DNA of 64,000 nt from Lachnospiraceae bacterium (lineage in GTDB: Bacteria > Bacillota_A > Clostridia > Lachnospirales > Lachnospiraceae), in assembly GCA_004556565.1 (NCBI GenBank), contig SFGN01000006.1, positions 1 through 64,000 of the forward strand, given 5' to 3'. Position numbers and translations under genes: made by a program. The notes under the pieces are model-generated. The model did no database searches and was not told where the DNA came from. It saw only the letters and a program-made list of their open reading frames with translations. Shown here in pieces: positions 33,304-41,467 of this stretch. The first letter of the stretch is position 1. Each line of letters opens with the position of its first letter.

Positions 33304-33384
33304 TTAGCTGAAGTGTCTTCTTAACAGTCCTTTGAACGCTTTACCGTGTCTTGCCTCATCGCTCTCCACTTCATGAACGATGCC
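33304..33384 (-). pseudogene. C-terminal fragment of a second rubrerythrin
   Basis: Read on the minus strand directly after the perR-like stop codon, this encodes the residues GIVHEVESDEARHGKAFKGL, then LRRHFS and a stop. The intact reverse rubrerythrin at 33911-34453 ends in an almost identical way (DTVHEMARDEARHGKAFEGL, then LKRYFS). Only the last 26 codons remain. A deletion joining the end of perR to the end of a second rubrerythrin gene is the likely origin. Confidence 0.75.
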
Positions 33385-33780
33385 TTATGACTTTCTGATA
33401 CAATCACTGCATTTGCCATAAAATGTGGTATTGCTGGATTCAATGATGCCGCAGAAGCCTTCAGAAGCTGCCTGCTGAAGTTCAGAGAATATTTCTGGAT
33501 TTAAAAACAAATCCGTAATACTCCCACAGCAGGTGCAGAAAAAATGATTATGAGGCTGGAGGCATCCATCAAATCTGTCCCCGCCATCCGGGGCAGTGAT
33601 TCTGACTGCTTCGCCCAGTTCAACGAGCAGGTTCAGATTGCGATAAACTGTTCCCAGACTGATATTTGGAAATTCTTCCCTTACACCCATGTAAACTGTA
33701 TCGGCAGTAGGGTGTGAATTCGTACTAGCCAGAAAATGTTTGATGGATTCTCGCTGCCGGCTGTATTTTAAAGCTGCCAA
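33385..33780 (-). CDS. perR: Fur-family regulator, PerR-like
   Basis: This 131-aa protein has the Fur winged helix (TADTVYMGVREEFPNISLGTVYRNLNLL) and a C-terminal metal-binding domain with two CxxC pairs (CTCC near residues 93-96 and CSDC near 125-128) plus PHNHFFC. The arrangement, and the rubrerythrin gene upstream, favour the peroxide sensor PerR over Fur or Zur. I chose TTG 33780, 6 bases after GGAGG; the longer frame would start inside that binding site. The gene follows reverse rubrerythrin in the same direction after 130 bases, so the two probably form an oxidative-stress operon. Confidence 0.85.
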   Translation of the reverse strand: MAALKYSRQRESIKHFLASTNSHPTADTVYMGVREEFPNISLGTVYRNLNLLVELGEAVRITAPDGGDRFDGCLQPHNHFFCTCCGSITDLFLNPEIFSELQQAASEGFCGIIESSNTTFYGKCSDCIRKS

Positions 33781-33910
33781 GTGGAATCCCTCCTTCAACG
33801 GAACAATAATCCGGTGTCTGATATAAGTACCTTACATAAGAAGTACTTCATATGATTTAAAAGTAACGTATCTCAAAGTATCTTATCTGAAAGTATTCTT
33901 AAAGTGTTTC

Positions 33911-34453
33911 TTATGAGAAGTATCTCTTCAGAAGTCCTTCAAATGCTTTGCCGTGTCTTGCCTCGTCACGTGCCATCTCATGAACTGTGTCATGGATTGC
34001 ATCAAGGTTAAGAGCTTTTGCTCTCTTAGCAAGGTCAAATTTTCCTGCTGTTGCGCCGTTCTCAGCGTCAACTCTCATCTCAAGATTCTTCTTTGTGCTG
34101 TCAGTTACAACCTCACCGAGCAGTTCAGCAAATTTAGCTGCGTGCTCAGCTTCTTCCAGAGCAGCTTTCTCCCAGTACAGACCGATCTCCGGATAACCTT
34201 CTCTGTGAGCAACTCTTGACATTGCAAGATACATTCCTACTTCTGAGCATTCTCCTTCAAAGTTTGCTCTCAGATCAGCAATAATATCTTCCGGAGCACC
34301 CTTTGCAACGCCTACAACGTGTTCAGCAGCCCATTCTCTTTCACCTGACTGTTCTTTGAATTTATCTGCGCCTACATGGCATACCGGACATTCTGCCGGA
34401 GCTTCATCGCCTACATGAACATAACCACAAACTGAACATACAAATTTTTTCAT
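33911..34453 (-). CDS. Reverse rubrerythrin
   Basis: This 180-aa protein has its rubredoxin domain first (CSVCGY and CPVCH, residues 6-25), followed by a ferritin-like diiron domain with ExxH motifs (EEAEHAAKF and DEARHGKAF). This order is the reverse of classical rubrerythrin and typical of clostridial enzymes that reduce hydrogen peroxide and oxygen using NADH-derived electrons. AAAGGAG precedes the ATG. A strong promoter and a PerR-box-like palindrome lie upstream, and a PerR-type gene follows, so peroxide induction is likely. Confidence 0.95.
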   Translation of the reverse strand: MKKFVCSVCGYVHVGDEAPAECPVCHVGADKFKEQSGEREWAAEHVVGVAKGAPEDIIADLRANFEGECSEVGMYLAMSRVAHREGYPEIGLYWEKAALEEAEHAAKFAELLGEVVTDSTKKNLEMRVDAENGATAGKFDLAKRAKALNLDAIHDTVHEMARDEARHGKAFEGLLKRYFS

Positions 34454-34487
34454 AATTGAAATCTCCTTTTCTGTTAGTTTTTAAAAA

Positions 34488-34502
34488 TAGTAATAATTAC
34501 TG
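34488..34502. promoter_or_regulatory. PerR-box-like palindrome
   Basis: TAGTAAT-A-ATTACTG contains the perfect 6-1-6 inverted repeat AGTAAT/ATTACT and resembles the Bacillus PerR box TTATAATNATTATAA. It lies just downstream of the -10 of the rubrerythrin promoter, a position suited to repression. Confidence 0.5.
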
Positions 34503-34509
34503 TAATTAG

Positions 34510-34538
34510 AATATAATATTTATCCTGAAAAATGTCAA
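34510..34538 (-). promoter_or_regulatory. Sigma-A promoter of reverse rubrerythrin
   Basis: On the minus strand, TTGACA (34538-34533) and TATATT (34515-34510) are separated by 17 bases. The predicted transcript begins within or next to the PerR-box-like palindrome. Confidence 0.8.
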
Positions 34539-34641
34539 TACTTAATTTGGATAAATATAAAAAGAATATGGATATCCAAAATAAAATTGTAAAAAGAAGC
34601 CAGAGAAGTCGAACAAAGAAAATGAAAAAACTGTTAACGGG

Positions 34642-34670
34642 TTGACATAGAGTGAAACAATTGTTATAAT
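34642..34670 (+). promoter_or_regulatory. Sigma-A promoter of the NlpC/P60 gene
   Basis: Consensus TTGACA (34642-34647) and consensus TATAAT (34665-34670) are 17 bases apart, divergent from the rubrerythrin promoter. Confidence 0.85.
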
Positions 34671-34752
34671 AACATTGTAACAAAAGTTAATAATTGTGTA
34701 ACATTTAGAACTTCCTACAAAAGATAAAGACATGATTAAGAGGAGGTTTTAT

Positions 34753-35964
34753 ATGAAGAAAACACACATGAAGCAGAAATTAATGATTTCCGCACTGGCG
34801 GGAGCGATTATGATTCCGGGGAGTGCATTGACGGTAAAAGCAGAGGAACAGTCAGAAGGATGTATGCTTTGGCCGACTGCAGGAATCGAAGCCGTACTTA
34901 ACGGATGTTATGATCTGGAAGATTCATTCCGATCAAGAGTATATCCGGTACGGACAGACGAGGGCGAGTATTTAAATAGAGCGTTTTCGAATGTAAGTGG
35001 CTATACTTACATTCGGAAATCGCCGGAAGAAACGAAAGAATGGATTGGCAAATTATACGAAGATTCTACAGTGACGATTATGGCTTATGACGGGGATTGG
35101 GCCAGAATTCAGTCAGGCAGCGTCGAAGGATATGTGCCGGTCCAGTTTTTATATACAGGAGATGAAGCGAGGCAGCATGAAAGTGAGTTTCAGAAACATG
35201 CGGCTACCGTGACTGCTGATATCCTTAATGTAAGGGAGAGCCAGGGAACTGATGCGGAAATTCTGTCACAGATTCCGGAAAATACAATCTGTGAGGTGAC
35301 GGGCAGCTCCGTCGGTGGCTGGTATCCCATTAAAACAGAGGAAACAGAAGGTTGGGTGTGCGGGGAATATGTGAAAATCGACACATATTATTCTTATGCC
35401 GAGTCAAAAGAAGAAGAGGAGGCAAGAATTCTCGCGGCGGGAGCAGAAAAACAGGCGGCATATTCTGCTAATGCTGATGAAAATGGAGAGAATCCTGATA
35501 ACATTAATAATATAGAAGAAACTCAGTCAGATCAGATTTCTTCCGGGCAGAACGGATTCATAACGGACGCTTCACAGGGAATGCAGGGAAATGCAGCTGT
35601 CCGGGAGACCTTGCAGCAGGGGACAATGGGACAGGCCGTTATTGATTTTGCGTGTCAGTTTATAGGGAATCCATATGTGTGGGGAGGAACAAGCCTGACA
35701 GAAGGCGCAGACTGCTCCGGATTTGTACAGTCTGTTTACGCACATTTTGGAATCAGTCTTCCGCGCACGACATGGGACATGGAATCTGTAGGAACGGAAG
35801 TGAGCTATGAACAGGCAATGCCGGGAGATTTGATTTTATATGACGGACATGTCGGACTTTATATGGGAGACGGCAATATTGTAAATGCGATGAATGAGCA
35901 GGATGGAATCGGTATCTGCAGCGCAGAATATGCACCTATTATTACGGTCAGACGAGTGCTTTAG
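34753..35964 (+). CDS. Secreted SH3-NlpC/P60 peptidoglycan endopeptidase
   Basis: This 403-aa protein starts at ATG 34753, with AGGAGG 6 bases upstream. A signal peptide ends near VKA (residue 30). Two SH3-like domains follow (about residues 75-140, with YTYIRKSPEE, and 147-205, with TADILNVRESQGT), then a low-complexity linker and a C-terminal NlpC/P60 domain. Catalytic Cys is about C321 in GADCSGFVQ and His about H366 in YDGHVGLYMGDG. Such enzymes cut stem peptides between D-Glu and the dibasic residue; the SH3 domains bind the wall. It has its own promoter and probably acts in wall turnover or cell separation. Confidence 0.93.
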   Translation: MKKTHMKQKLMISALAGAIMIPGSALTVKAEEQSEGCMLWPTAGIEAVLNGCYDLEDSFRSRVYPVRTDEGEYLNRAFSNVSGYTYIRKSPEETKEWIGKLYEDSTVTIMAYDGDWARIQSGSVEGYVPVQFLYTGDEARQHESEFQKHAATVTADILNVRESQGTDAEILSQIPENTICEVTGSSVGGWYPIKTEETEGWVCGEYVKIDTYYSYAESKEEEEARILAAGAEKQAAYSANADENGENPDNINNIEETQSDQISSGQNGFITDASQGMQGNAAVRETLQQGTMGQAVIDFACQFIGNPYVWGGTSLTEGADCSGFVQSVYAHFGISLPRTTWDMESVGTEVSYEQAMPGDLILYDGHVGLYMGDGNIVNAMNEQDGIGICSAEYAPIITVRRVL

Positions 35965-36137
35965 AAGACGATTGGAATTGTCTGAAAAATAAATATAAAA
36001 AACCGGATTTACAGACATTGTATGGGGCATAACTGAAAGAAATATAAGGGATAATGTCGATAGATGAAAGTGGAAAATATACAAAATGCACAAAAATGTA
36101 AAAAAATATCGAAGTGCAAAAAAAACGAGTTTTCAAC
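35965..36137. other. AT-rich intergenic stretch, no gene seen
   Basis: Open frames here are short, lack ribosome binding sites and are rich in Ile, Phe and Lys, as expected of AT-rich non-coding DNA. The stretch leads into the DnaA-box cluster. Confidence 0.5.
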
Positions 36138-36208
36138 TTATCCACACTAAAAACCCGAAAAAACGTGGAAAACTTTAGATTTAAAAAAAGTTATCCACAT
36201 TATCCACA
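36138..36208 (+). other. Cluster of three perfect DnaA boxes
   Basis: The exact consensus TTATCCACA occurs at 36138-36146, 36191-36199 and 36200-36208, all in the same direction; the last two are adjacent. ACGTGGAAAA at 36163 gives a weaker box on the other strand. The surroundings (36000-36360) are very AT-rich. No dnaA or dnaN gene is nearby, so this is more likely a DnaA-titrating or regulatory site than the origin itself. Confidence 0.7.
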
Positions 36209-36407
36209 CTAAAACCTCATTTTTTTGGGGATTACTTTGGAGAAAAAAAGAACGAGCGTTTTGGTGAGTTCTGATGAAAATCTTTCTTTGTCGAAAAAAT
36301 AGAGAAAAATTATTGACATTTAAGTATTCAAAAAAGCGTAGATATTTATGAAACAATTCTGAATATTAAACGAGCGGTATAGTCGGAATGCCATACAATA
36401 GCTGCAG

Positions 36408-36435
36408 TTCACAGCCGACAGTAACATTTTATAAT
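36408..36435 (+). promoter_or_regulatory. Likely promoter of the DUF1858 gene
   Basis: TTCACA (36408-36413) and consensus TATAAT (36430-36435) are spaced by 16 bases, about 80 bases before the start codon. Confidence 0.55.
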
Positions 36436-36517
36436 AATTTTATTATGGCAATAGTTGATAAATCGAAATACAGGGATTATAATAGGAAATACTGAATCAC
36501 AGAGGAGGAAGATTAAG

Positions 36518-36727
36518 ATGGCACAGATTTCTAAAAATACAACAATCGGCGAACTGCTGAACATTTACCCGGAGAGCGCACCAATCCTGCTTGAGATTGG
36601 AATGCACTGTCTTGGATGCCCGTCTGCACAGATGGAATCCCTTGAGGAGGCTGCTATGGTTCACGGAATTGATGCTGATCTGCTCGTAGAGAAGATTAAT
36701 GCATCAATGAAAGCAGCAGGAAAATAA
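36518..36727 (+). CDS. DUF1858 domain protein
   Basis: This 69-aa cytoplasmic protein consists only of a DUF1858 domain: TTIGELLNIYPESAPILLE followed by the conserved CLGCP, two cysteines in a turn, as in proteins related to hybrid-cluster and Fe-S repair functions. Start ATG 36518 has GAGGAGG upstream; an earlier in-frame ATG at 36455 has none. It is flanked by its own promoter and a strong terminator, so it is transcribed alone. The biochemical role is not established; binding of a metal or thiol group through CLGC is an inference. Confidence 0.85.
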   Translation: MAQISKNTTIGELLNIYPESAPILLEIGMHCLGCPSAQMESLEEAAMVHGIDADLLVEKINASMKAAGK

Positions 36728-36785
36728 TACGACAGGAGATTTATCAGGGGCGGGAGAGTTCCGGGTATATATAGTTTCCTGACAT

Positions 36786-36811
36786 AAAAAAACGCCCTCG
36801 GGCGTTTTTTT
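36786..36811. terminator. Bidirectional terminator between DUF1858 gene and mecA
   Basis: A perfect 12-bp inverted repeat (36786-36797 with 36800-36811) consists of an A-run, CGCCC, a 2-base loop, GGGCG and a T-run. It is symmetrical, so it serves both convergent genes. A second imperfect hairpin lies at about 36833-36865. Confidence 0.9.
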
Positions 36812-36873
36812 AATTGCTTTTATTCCCATGTATCCGGAAGGAACTGCCATTGGCAGCTCTTCCGCATTAAAGC

Positions 36874-37605
36874 CTAAATATCTGCAAGGTTCTGGATGGC
36901 ATCAACAGAAAGGGCGGTTTCCCAGTGTTCCTCCAGATATGCAAGCATCATACCGGAAGTCCTTTCCACAGATCCGAATTCCGAAAGCATGTTGCAGACT
37001 TTATTGAATTCGTCACCGTTGTCATCGGTGTGAGTGAGGGCCAGAATGTACATTCCGTTTTCTTCATTATGATACAGAGTATTCTCGCCGCAGTAAATCG
37101 GCGCAACCAGGCGGGATGCCTGAATTGCACGGTCAATATTTTCAAATGAAAACAGCCGGACCTGAAGCGTGTCGGTCGAAATGTCCGGTTCGGGCAGCGG
37201 AGACACTGACGAAGAGATGCCGGCCGTAGCCTCCTTCACTTTGTCAAGCAGATCTAAAAAATCTTCTGCACCCTCTAATTTACTGAATGTTTCAGAAACA
37301 CCGGGGTCGGAATCGCCGAACGGTGTGAATTTTGAAAATCTCGTATCAAGTTCTTCCGGATCTTCCACCTTCGTGATTATCAGGACGATGGAATCCGAAG
37401 AAGCAGGGATCGCTTCGATCATTAAAGGAAGGTCATCGGCTTCAAAACCAAAGTCAAAAGAAGCCTGCTGCATCATATCGCGGAATAAGGACTTTGCTTT
37501 TTCAGTGCCGTAAGCCAGTTCGCTTAATTTCAAATGACGTGCTGCAAGATCAGCGCGTGTCAGCGTACAACGAATCTGATTTTCATTGATTTTTTCAATC
37601 TTCAT
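36874..37605 (-). CDS. mecA: MecA-family adaptor protein
   Basis: This 243-aa protein has the MecA layout: an N-terminal substrate-binding domain (MKIEKINENQIRCTLTRADL), an acidic linker in the middle (about residues 130-145), and a C-terminal ClpC-binding domain (about 150-235, with LYHNEENGMYILAL). In Bacillus, MecA brings substrates to the ClpCP protease and controls competence and other regulators. AAAGGAT precedes the ATG. It is a single gene between a strong terminator and a long intergenic region. Confidence 0.88.
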   Translation of the reverse strand: MKIEKINENQIRCTLTRADLAARHLKLSELAYGTEKAKSLFRDMMQQASFDFGFEADDLPLMIEAIPASSDSIVLIITKVEDPEELDTRFSKFTPFGDSDPGVSETFSKLEGAEDFLDLLDKVKEATAGISSSVSPLPEPDISTDTLQVRLFSFENIDRAIQASRLVAPIYCGENTLYHNEENGMYILALTHTDDNGDEFNKVCNMLSEFGSVERTSGMMLAYLEEHWETALSVDAIQNLADI

Positions 37606-37656
37606 ATGATCACATCCTTTTACATTGCTATGTCAGAAAGAATGCCTGCAGGGCAT

Positions 37657-37684
37657 AACTTACCACCATGTGACATTTTGTCAA
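37657..37684 (-). promoter_or_regulatory. Possible mecA promoter with palindrome over the -35
   Basis: On the minus strand TTGACA (37684-37679) is followed after 16 bases by TAAGTT. The palindrome TGACA-AAA-TGTCA overlaps the -35 and could be an operator. The -10 match is poor. Confidence 0.4.
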
Positions 37685-38214
37685 GTATAACATCGTAAAC
37701 AGTATAAACAAAAATGTTCCGGATGTAAAGAAAAACAAATGAGTTTATAATAGTTTCATTTTTAAAATTACAGTTTTCGGATATAGTGGGTGTTAACCGT
37801 AATTCTTCAAAGCTTATCATAAACATACACATCATAATTATTCCCATATGTGAGAAAAATCTTTTCTGATTCCACGAATTCACAGTTCTTTTGAACAACA
37901 AACACATTGAAAACAGAGGATATCATTTTTATAATGGCAGACACAGAGGATAGTATTACTTGATAAATAAATTATATGCGGAGGGAGGAAGAGAAGTTAC
38001 ATTTATCTGTGTCTTATCTGTTTCATGATAATCAGGTACAATTCTTAATTCCGGTTTCAGGAATATTTCAACAGGCAAAATGATATAAAGGATATGATTC
38101 ACTGTATGATTCGTACTGTCCTCTCCCTGTGCGGCGGCATGTCACAAATCCGGCTGGTTATACACGTGCAGGAATAATGTTTATCAGAATCTGCAGGGGA
38201 AAGGAACGGGACGT
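37685..38214. other. Intergenic region, no gene seen
   Basis: About 530 bases between the mecA promoter and the next plus-strand gene. The open frames present lack ribosome binding sites. An AT-rich part to about 37980 and a GGAGGGAGGAAGAG purine stretch at 37981 without a usable start codon are the only notable items. Confidence 0.4.
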
Positions 38215-38499
38215 ATGTCAGGAAAAAGTACATTATATTCAAATCTGTCATATAAGGATTTATATACGGAGCTATTGTCATATGAAAGGAGCGGCATCAG
38301 TCTCTTGATCGACGGAAGCACGGCGAGTCCGATGCAGGTGGTTCAGGCATATATGACAAAAGAAGAAGGAAGCTATATGCGGGATTATGAGATGGATCCG
38401 GAGGGATATATAAAAACTCTTTCATTTGTAGATATTAATAAGAAAGGAGAACATGGCCAGCCGCAGCCCCCCTATACGCAGACTGGCGAAAATTTATAG
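38215..38499 (+). CDS. Small hypothetical cytoplasmic protein (94 aa)
   Basis: An ATG preceded by AAAGGAA (12 bases upstream) opens a 94-aa frame. The product is soluble, with a helical first half (LYSNLSYKDLYTELLSYERS), an LLIDGSTASPMQVVQAYM segment that looks like a small folded core, and a Pro/Gln-rich end. I do not recognise the family. The GH18 gene follows after 143 bases. Confidence 0.6.
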   Translation: MSGKSTLYSNLSYKDLYTELLSYERSGISLLIDGSTASPMQVVQAYMTKEEGSYMRDYEMDPEGYIKTLSFVDINKKGEHGQPQPPYTQTGENL

Positions 38500-38642
38500 A
38501 ATACTTAAGAATGTGTAAAAAATTGCTAAAAAGATGATTTCGTAATGACGAAGCAAGACGAAACATGATATACTGTCTGTAATACTTGGATAAACTATTA
38601 CATGCGGGCAGTTGAACATCTGCCGGCGTGAGGAGGTATGAG

Positions 38643-40502
38643 ATGGACGAGAGAGAAGTGCGGGAAGAACGGCAGAGAAACCGACCGGAAACAAGAAGGA
38701 CAGGAAGCCGGAGAAGGAGAAACAGCCGGGCAAGGCGGAGGAGAAAACTGATCCGCAGAATATTATTGTTCCTGGTTATTATAATACTGGTTGCTGCGGC
38801 AGGAGGATTCTTTATTTGGAAAAAGTATGGTCCATCAAAAGAGAAGGCCGATTTGAATAAATATTATGGATTGACACAGGAAGAAGATCTTGCAGTAGTG
38901 ATTAATAACCGGATAGCAAAGAGCCGTACGGACGGTATGCCGGCGGGACGCATTATTGACGGGCAGCCTTATGTGGAATATTCCGTGGTAAGAGACTATA
39001 TCAATGAACGATTTTACTGGGACCCGAATGAGAATATCATGTTATATACTTTGCCGAACGGGAATGTTTCGGTTACGGTCGGAAGCAGTGATTACACCTC
39101 AGTGACGGATCGGAAGAGTAAAAATTATGTGATCCTGAAGACAGAAGGACGAGTGGCTTACATTGCCCTGCCGTTTGTCCAGGAATATACCGGAATGGAT
39201 TTCAGTGTTTATGAGAACCCGAACCGTGTATCAATCACGTGCGGAGGACAGACTGTGCAGACGGCTGTTTTAAAGAAAGATACCGAAGTCCGTTATCAGG
39301 GCGGTGTAAAAAGCCCGATTCTCACAACTGTGAAAAAATCTGATAAAGTGACCGTCCTGGAAGATGAAGATGACTGGAAGAAGATTGCGACATCGGACGG
39401 TTTTATAGGTTATGTGAAAACCGGTACATTAAAGAAGATGACAGAAGAAACAATTACGCAGAATTTTGAAGAACCGGAATACACGAACAGGACAGTGGAC
39501 TACATTATCAATATGGCATGGCATAACGTTGAACATGAGGATGCCAACAATTATGTGCTTCAGACGATCGCACAGACAAAAGGTCTGACAACTATTGCAC
39601 CGACATGGTTCAGTATCGCGGATGTGGATGGAAATCTGTCATCAATCGCAGACTCTGACTATGTGAATTATGCACATCAAAGCAATCTGGATGTGTGGGT
39701 GGTGCTGCGTGATTTTCATGGCGGAATTAATTCCTATGACGAGACATATCAGGTGTTGAGTTATACTTCCAAAAGGGAACGGCTTGCCAATCAGGTGATA
39801 GGCGCGGCGCTGCAGGCAGGTGTGGACGGAATCAATCTCGATTTTGAATTGATTTCCACAGAATGCGGAGAGCATTATATACAGTTTGTCAGAGAACTGT
39901 CGGTCAAGTGCCGTCAGAACGGATTGGTATTTTCTGTCGATAATTATGTGCCCCAGCCATACAATGAGCATTATAATCTTAAGGAGCAGTCGGTTGTGGC
40001 AGATTATGTAGTGATCATGGCTTATGATGAACATACGGAAGGCTCTTATGAGGCCGGCTCGGTTGCTTCTTATAATTATACAAAACAGGGCATTGAAGAT
40101 GCACTGGAATCTGTACCGAAGGAGAAACTGGTTGCGGGAATTCCGTTTTACACCAGGCTCTGGTTCGAGACGATGAAGACTGAAGAAGAACTGAGAGAGC
40201 AGGAGGGAACTGATGCGGCAGCATATCTGTATAACGTAAGCAGCACGGCGCTGGGCATGGATGAAGCACTTCAGACAGTGCAGAATGCCGGTGTACAGAT
40301 TGAGTGGAATGAAACGGCCAAACAGAATTATGCACAGTGGGATGCGGACGGAGGCACATATAAAATATGGCTTGAAGATGCGCAGTCACTGGAAGAAAAG
40401 CTGAAGCTGATCAAGGCTGAGAATCTGGCAGGAGTTGCCGAGTGGAAGCTGGGTGCAGAGAATACGGCAATCTGGGATCTGATCCTCCAGTATGTAAATT
40501 AG
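38643..40502 (+). CDS. Membrane-anchored SH3-GH18 glycosidase-like protein
   Basis: This 619-aa protein has a very Arg-rich cytoplasmic start of about 38 residues, one membrane anchor (about 40-60), a stalk domain (about 75-200), an SH3-like domain (about 205-270) and a C-terminal GH18 barrel (about 285-615). The barrel keeps the catalytic DxxDxDxE-type motif as GVDGINLDFELIS, with the acid Glu as its last key residue, and ends with GVAEWKLGAEN. Relatives include wall and spore-cortex hydrolases such as SleL/YaaH, so it probably binds or cuts the glycan strand of peptidoglycan. The ATG at 38643 sits behind GAGGAGG; the frame upstream would begin inside that site. Confidence 0.88.
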   Translation: MDEREVREERQRNRPETRRTGSRRRRNSRARRRRKLIRRILLFLVIIILVAAAGGFFIWKKYGPSKEKADLNKYYGLTQEEDLAVVINNRIAKSRTDGMPAGRIIDGQPYVEYSVVRDYINERFYWDPNENIMLYTLPNGNVSVTVGSSDYTSVTDRKSKNYVILKTEGRVAYIALPFVQEYTGMDFSVYENPNRVSITCGGQTVQTAVLKKDTEVRYQGGVKSPILTTVKKSDKVTVLEDEDDWKKIATSDGFIGYVKTGTLKKMTEETITQNFEEPEYTNRTVDYIINMAWHNVEHEDANNYVLQTIAQTKGLTTIAPTWFSIADVDGNLSSIADSDYVNYAHQSNLDVWVVLRDFHGGINSYDETYQVLSYTSKRERLANQVIGAALQAGVDGINLDFELISTECGEHYIQFVRELSVKCRQNGLVFSVDNYVPQPYNEHYNLKEQSVVADYVVIMAYDEHTEGSYEAGSVASYNYTKQGIEDALESVPKEKLVAGIPFYTRLWFETMKTEEELREQEGTDAAAYLYNVSSTALGMDEALQTVQNAGVQIEWNETAKQNYAQWDADGGTYKIWLEDAQSLEEKLKLIKAENLAGVAEWKLGAENTAIWDLILQYVN

Positions 40503-40518
40503 TCCCGGAAGGAAAGAA

Positions 40519-40574
40519 ACGTCCTCTTTTTGCATATATATCAAAAGAGATATGCAAAAAGGGGATGTTTTTTT
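40519..40574 (+). terminator. Terminator hairpin overlapping the amidase start
   Basis: A 19-bp stem (40519-40537 with 40550-40568, two G-U pairs) and 12-base loop are followed by a T-run at 40568-40574. The 3' arm holds AAGGGGAT, the only ribosome-binding-like sequence for the amidase gene, and the amidase TTG lies in the end of the T-run. Confidence 0.8.
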
Positions 40575-41421
40575 GCGTAAAAAAGCAGGGATAATTTTGA
40601 TAATGGTATTGCTGGCAGGAATAATTGTCATCAGTCAGAAAACCGGAGATTATCTGTATGGAAGCGTGAAGCAAAAAAATAATGAACAGAGGGATGAAGA
40701 AAGTGATATAGAAGAAAATGTGGAGGAAAATGAAAAAGGAAATGCAGAGAATAATAAAGAAGTAAGTGAGGAAACAGATACAAAAGAGGGGCTGCCGGAG
40801 AATGACGCAGACGCTGAGGAAACAGCGGCAGAAACGTCCGAACCCGTGATCGTTGTGGATGCCGGACACGGGGGAAGTGATCCGGGAAAGATTGGGATCA
40901 ATGATGCTCAGGAGAAAGACGTAAATTTGATAATTGCGGTGAAACTGCAGAAAATGCTTAAGGAAAAAGGGATAAAAGTTATTATGACACGGGAAGATGA
41001 AAACGGGCTTGCAGATTCTAAGGTGGAAGATTTAAAAGCAAGGGTTGCAGTTATTAATAAAAACAGCCCGGATCTGGCAGTATGTATTCACCAGAACAGT
41101 TATTCTGACGAGAGAATTCATGGTGCCCAGGTGTTCTATTATACGCATTCTGCGGAAGGGGAGAAAGCCGCACTGATCATGCAGGAGGCACTTCTGGAAA
41201 TTGACCCGGAGAATTCGCGTGAGGCAAAAGCAAACACTACCTATTACATGTTGAAAACTACAAAGCCGCCGGTCCTTATTGTGGAGTGCGGGTTTTTGAG
41301 CAATCGGGAGGAGGCGGAAAAGCTTGTCACGGATGAATACCAGGAGCAGGTCGCAGAAGCGGTCACAAAGGGCATTTTAGAATATCTTGAGTCAAAAAGT
41401 GGTAATCAGCCCTCGTTTTGA
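40573..41421 (+). CDS. N-acetylmuramoyl-L-alanine amidase (Amidase_3, CwlD-like)
   Basis: This protein of about 282 aa has an N-terminal membrane anchor, an acidic linker (residues 30-95) and a C-terminal Amidase_3 domain. Zinc ligands are visible as His in VVDAGHGGSDPG, Glu in DAQEKDVNLI and His in VCIHQNSYSD, with catalytic Glu in LIVECGFLSN. It cleaves the bond between muramic acid and the stem peptide. CwlD of spore formers makes muramic lactam in the cortex, and the size and context fit that role without proving it. TTG 40573 is preferred because ATG 40552 lies inside the terminator hairpin stem. Confidence 0.85.
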   Translation: MRKKAGIILIMVLLAGIIVISQKTGDYLYGSVKQKNNEQRDEESDIEENVEENEKGNAENNKEVSEETDTKEGLPENDADAEETAAETSEPVIVVDAGHGGSDPGKIGINDAQEKDVNLIIAVKLQKMLKEKGIKVIMTREDENGLADSKVEDLKARVAVINKNSPDLAVCIHQNSYSDERIHGAQVFYYTHSAEGEKAALIMQEALLEIDPENSREAKANTTYYMLKTTKPPVLIVECGFLSNREEAEKLVTDEYQEQVAEAVTKGILEYLESKSGNQPSF

Positions 41422-41467
41422 ACAAAAGACGATTCTTTTTTTACATAAATGATGTTATAATGTGTCT

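Noticed and set aside
36000..36360. Chromosomal replication origin
   Set aside because: DnaA boxes are present, but dnaA, dnaN, rpmH and other usual neighbours are absent; kept only as a DnaA-box cluster.
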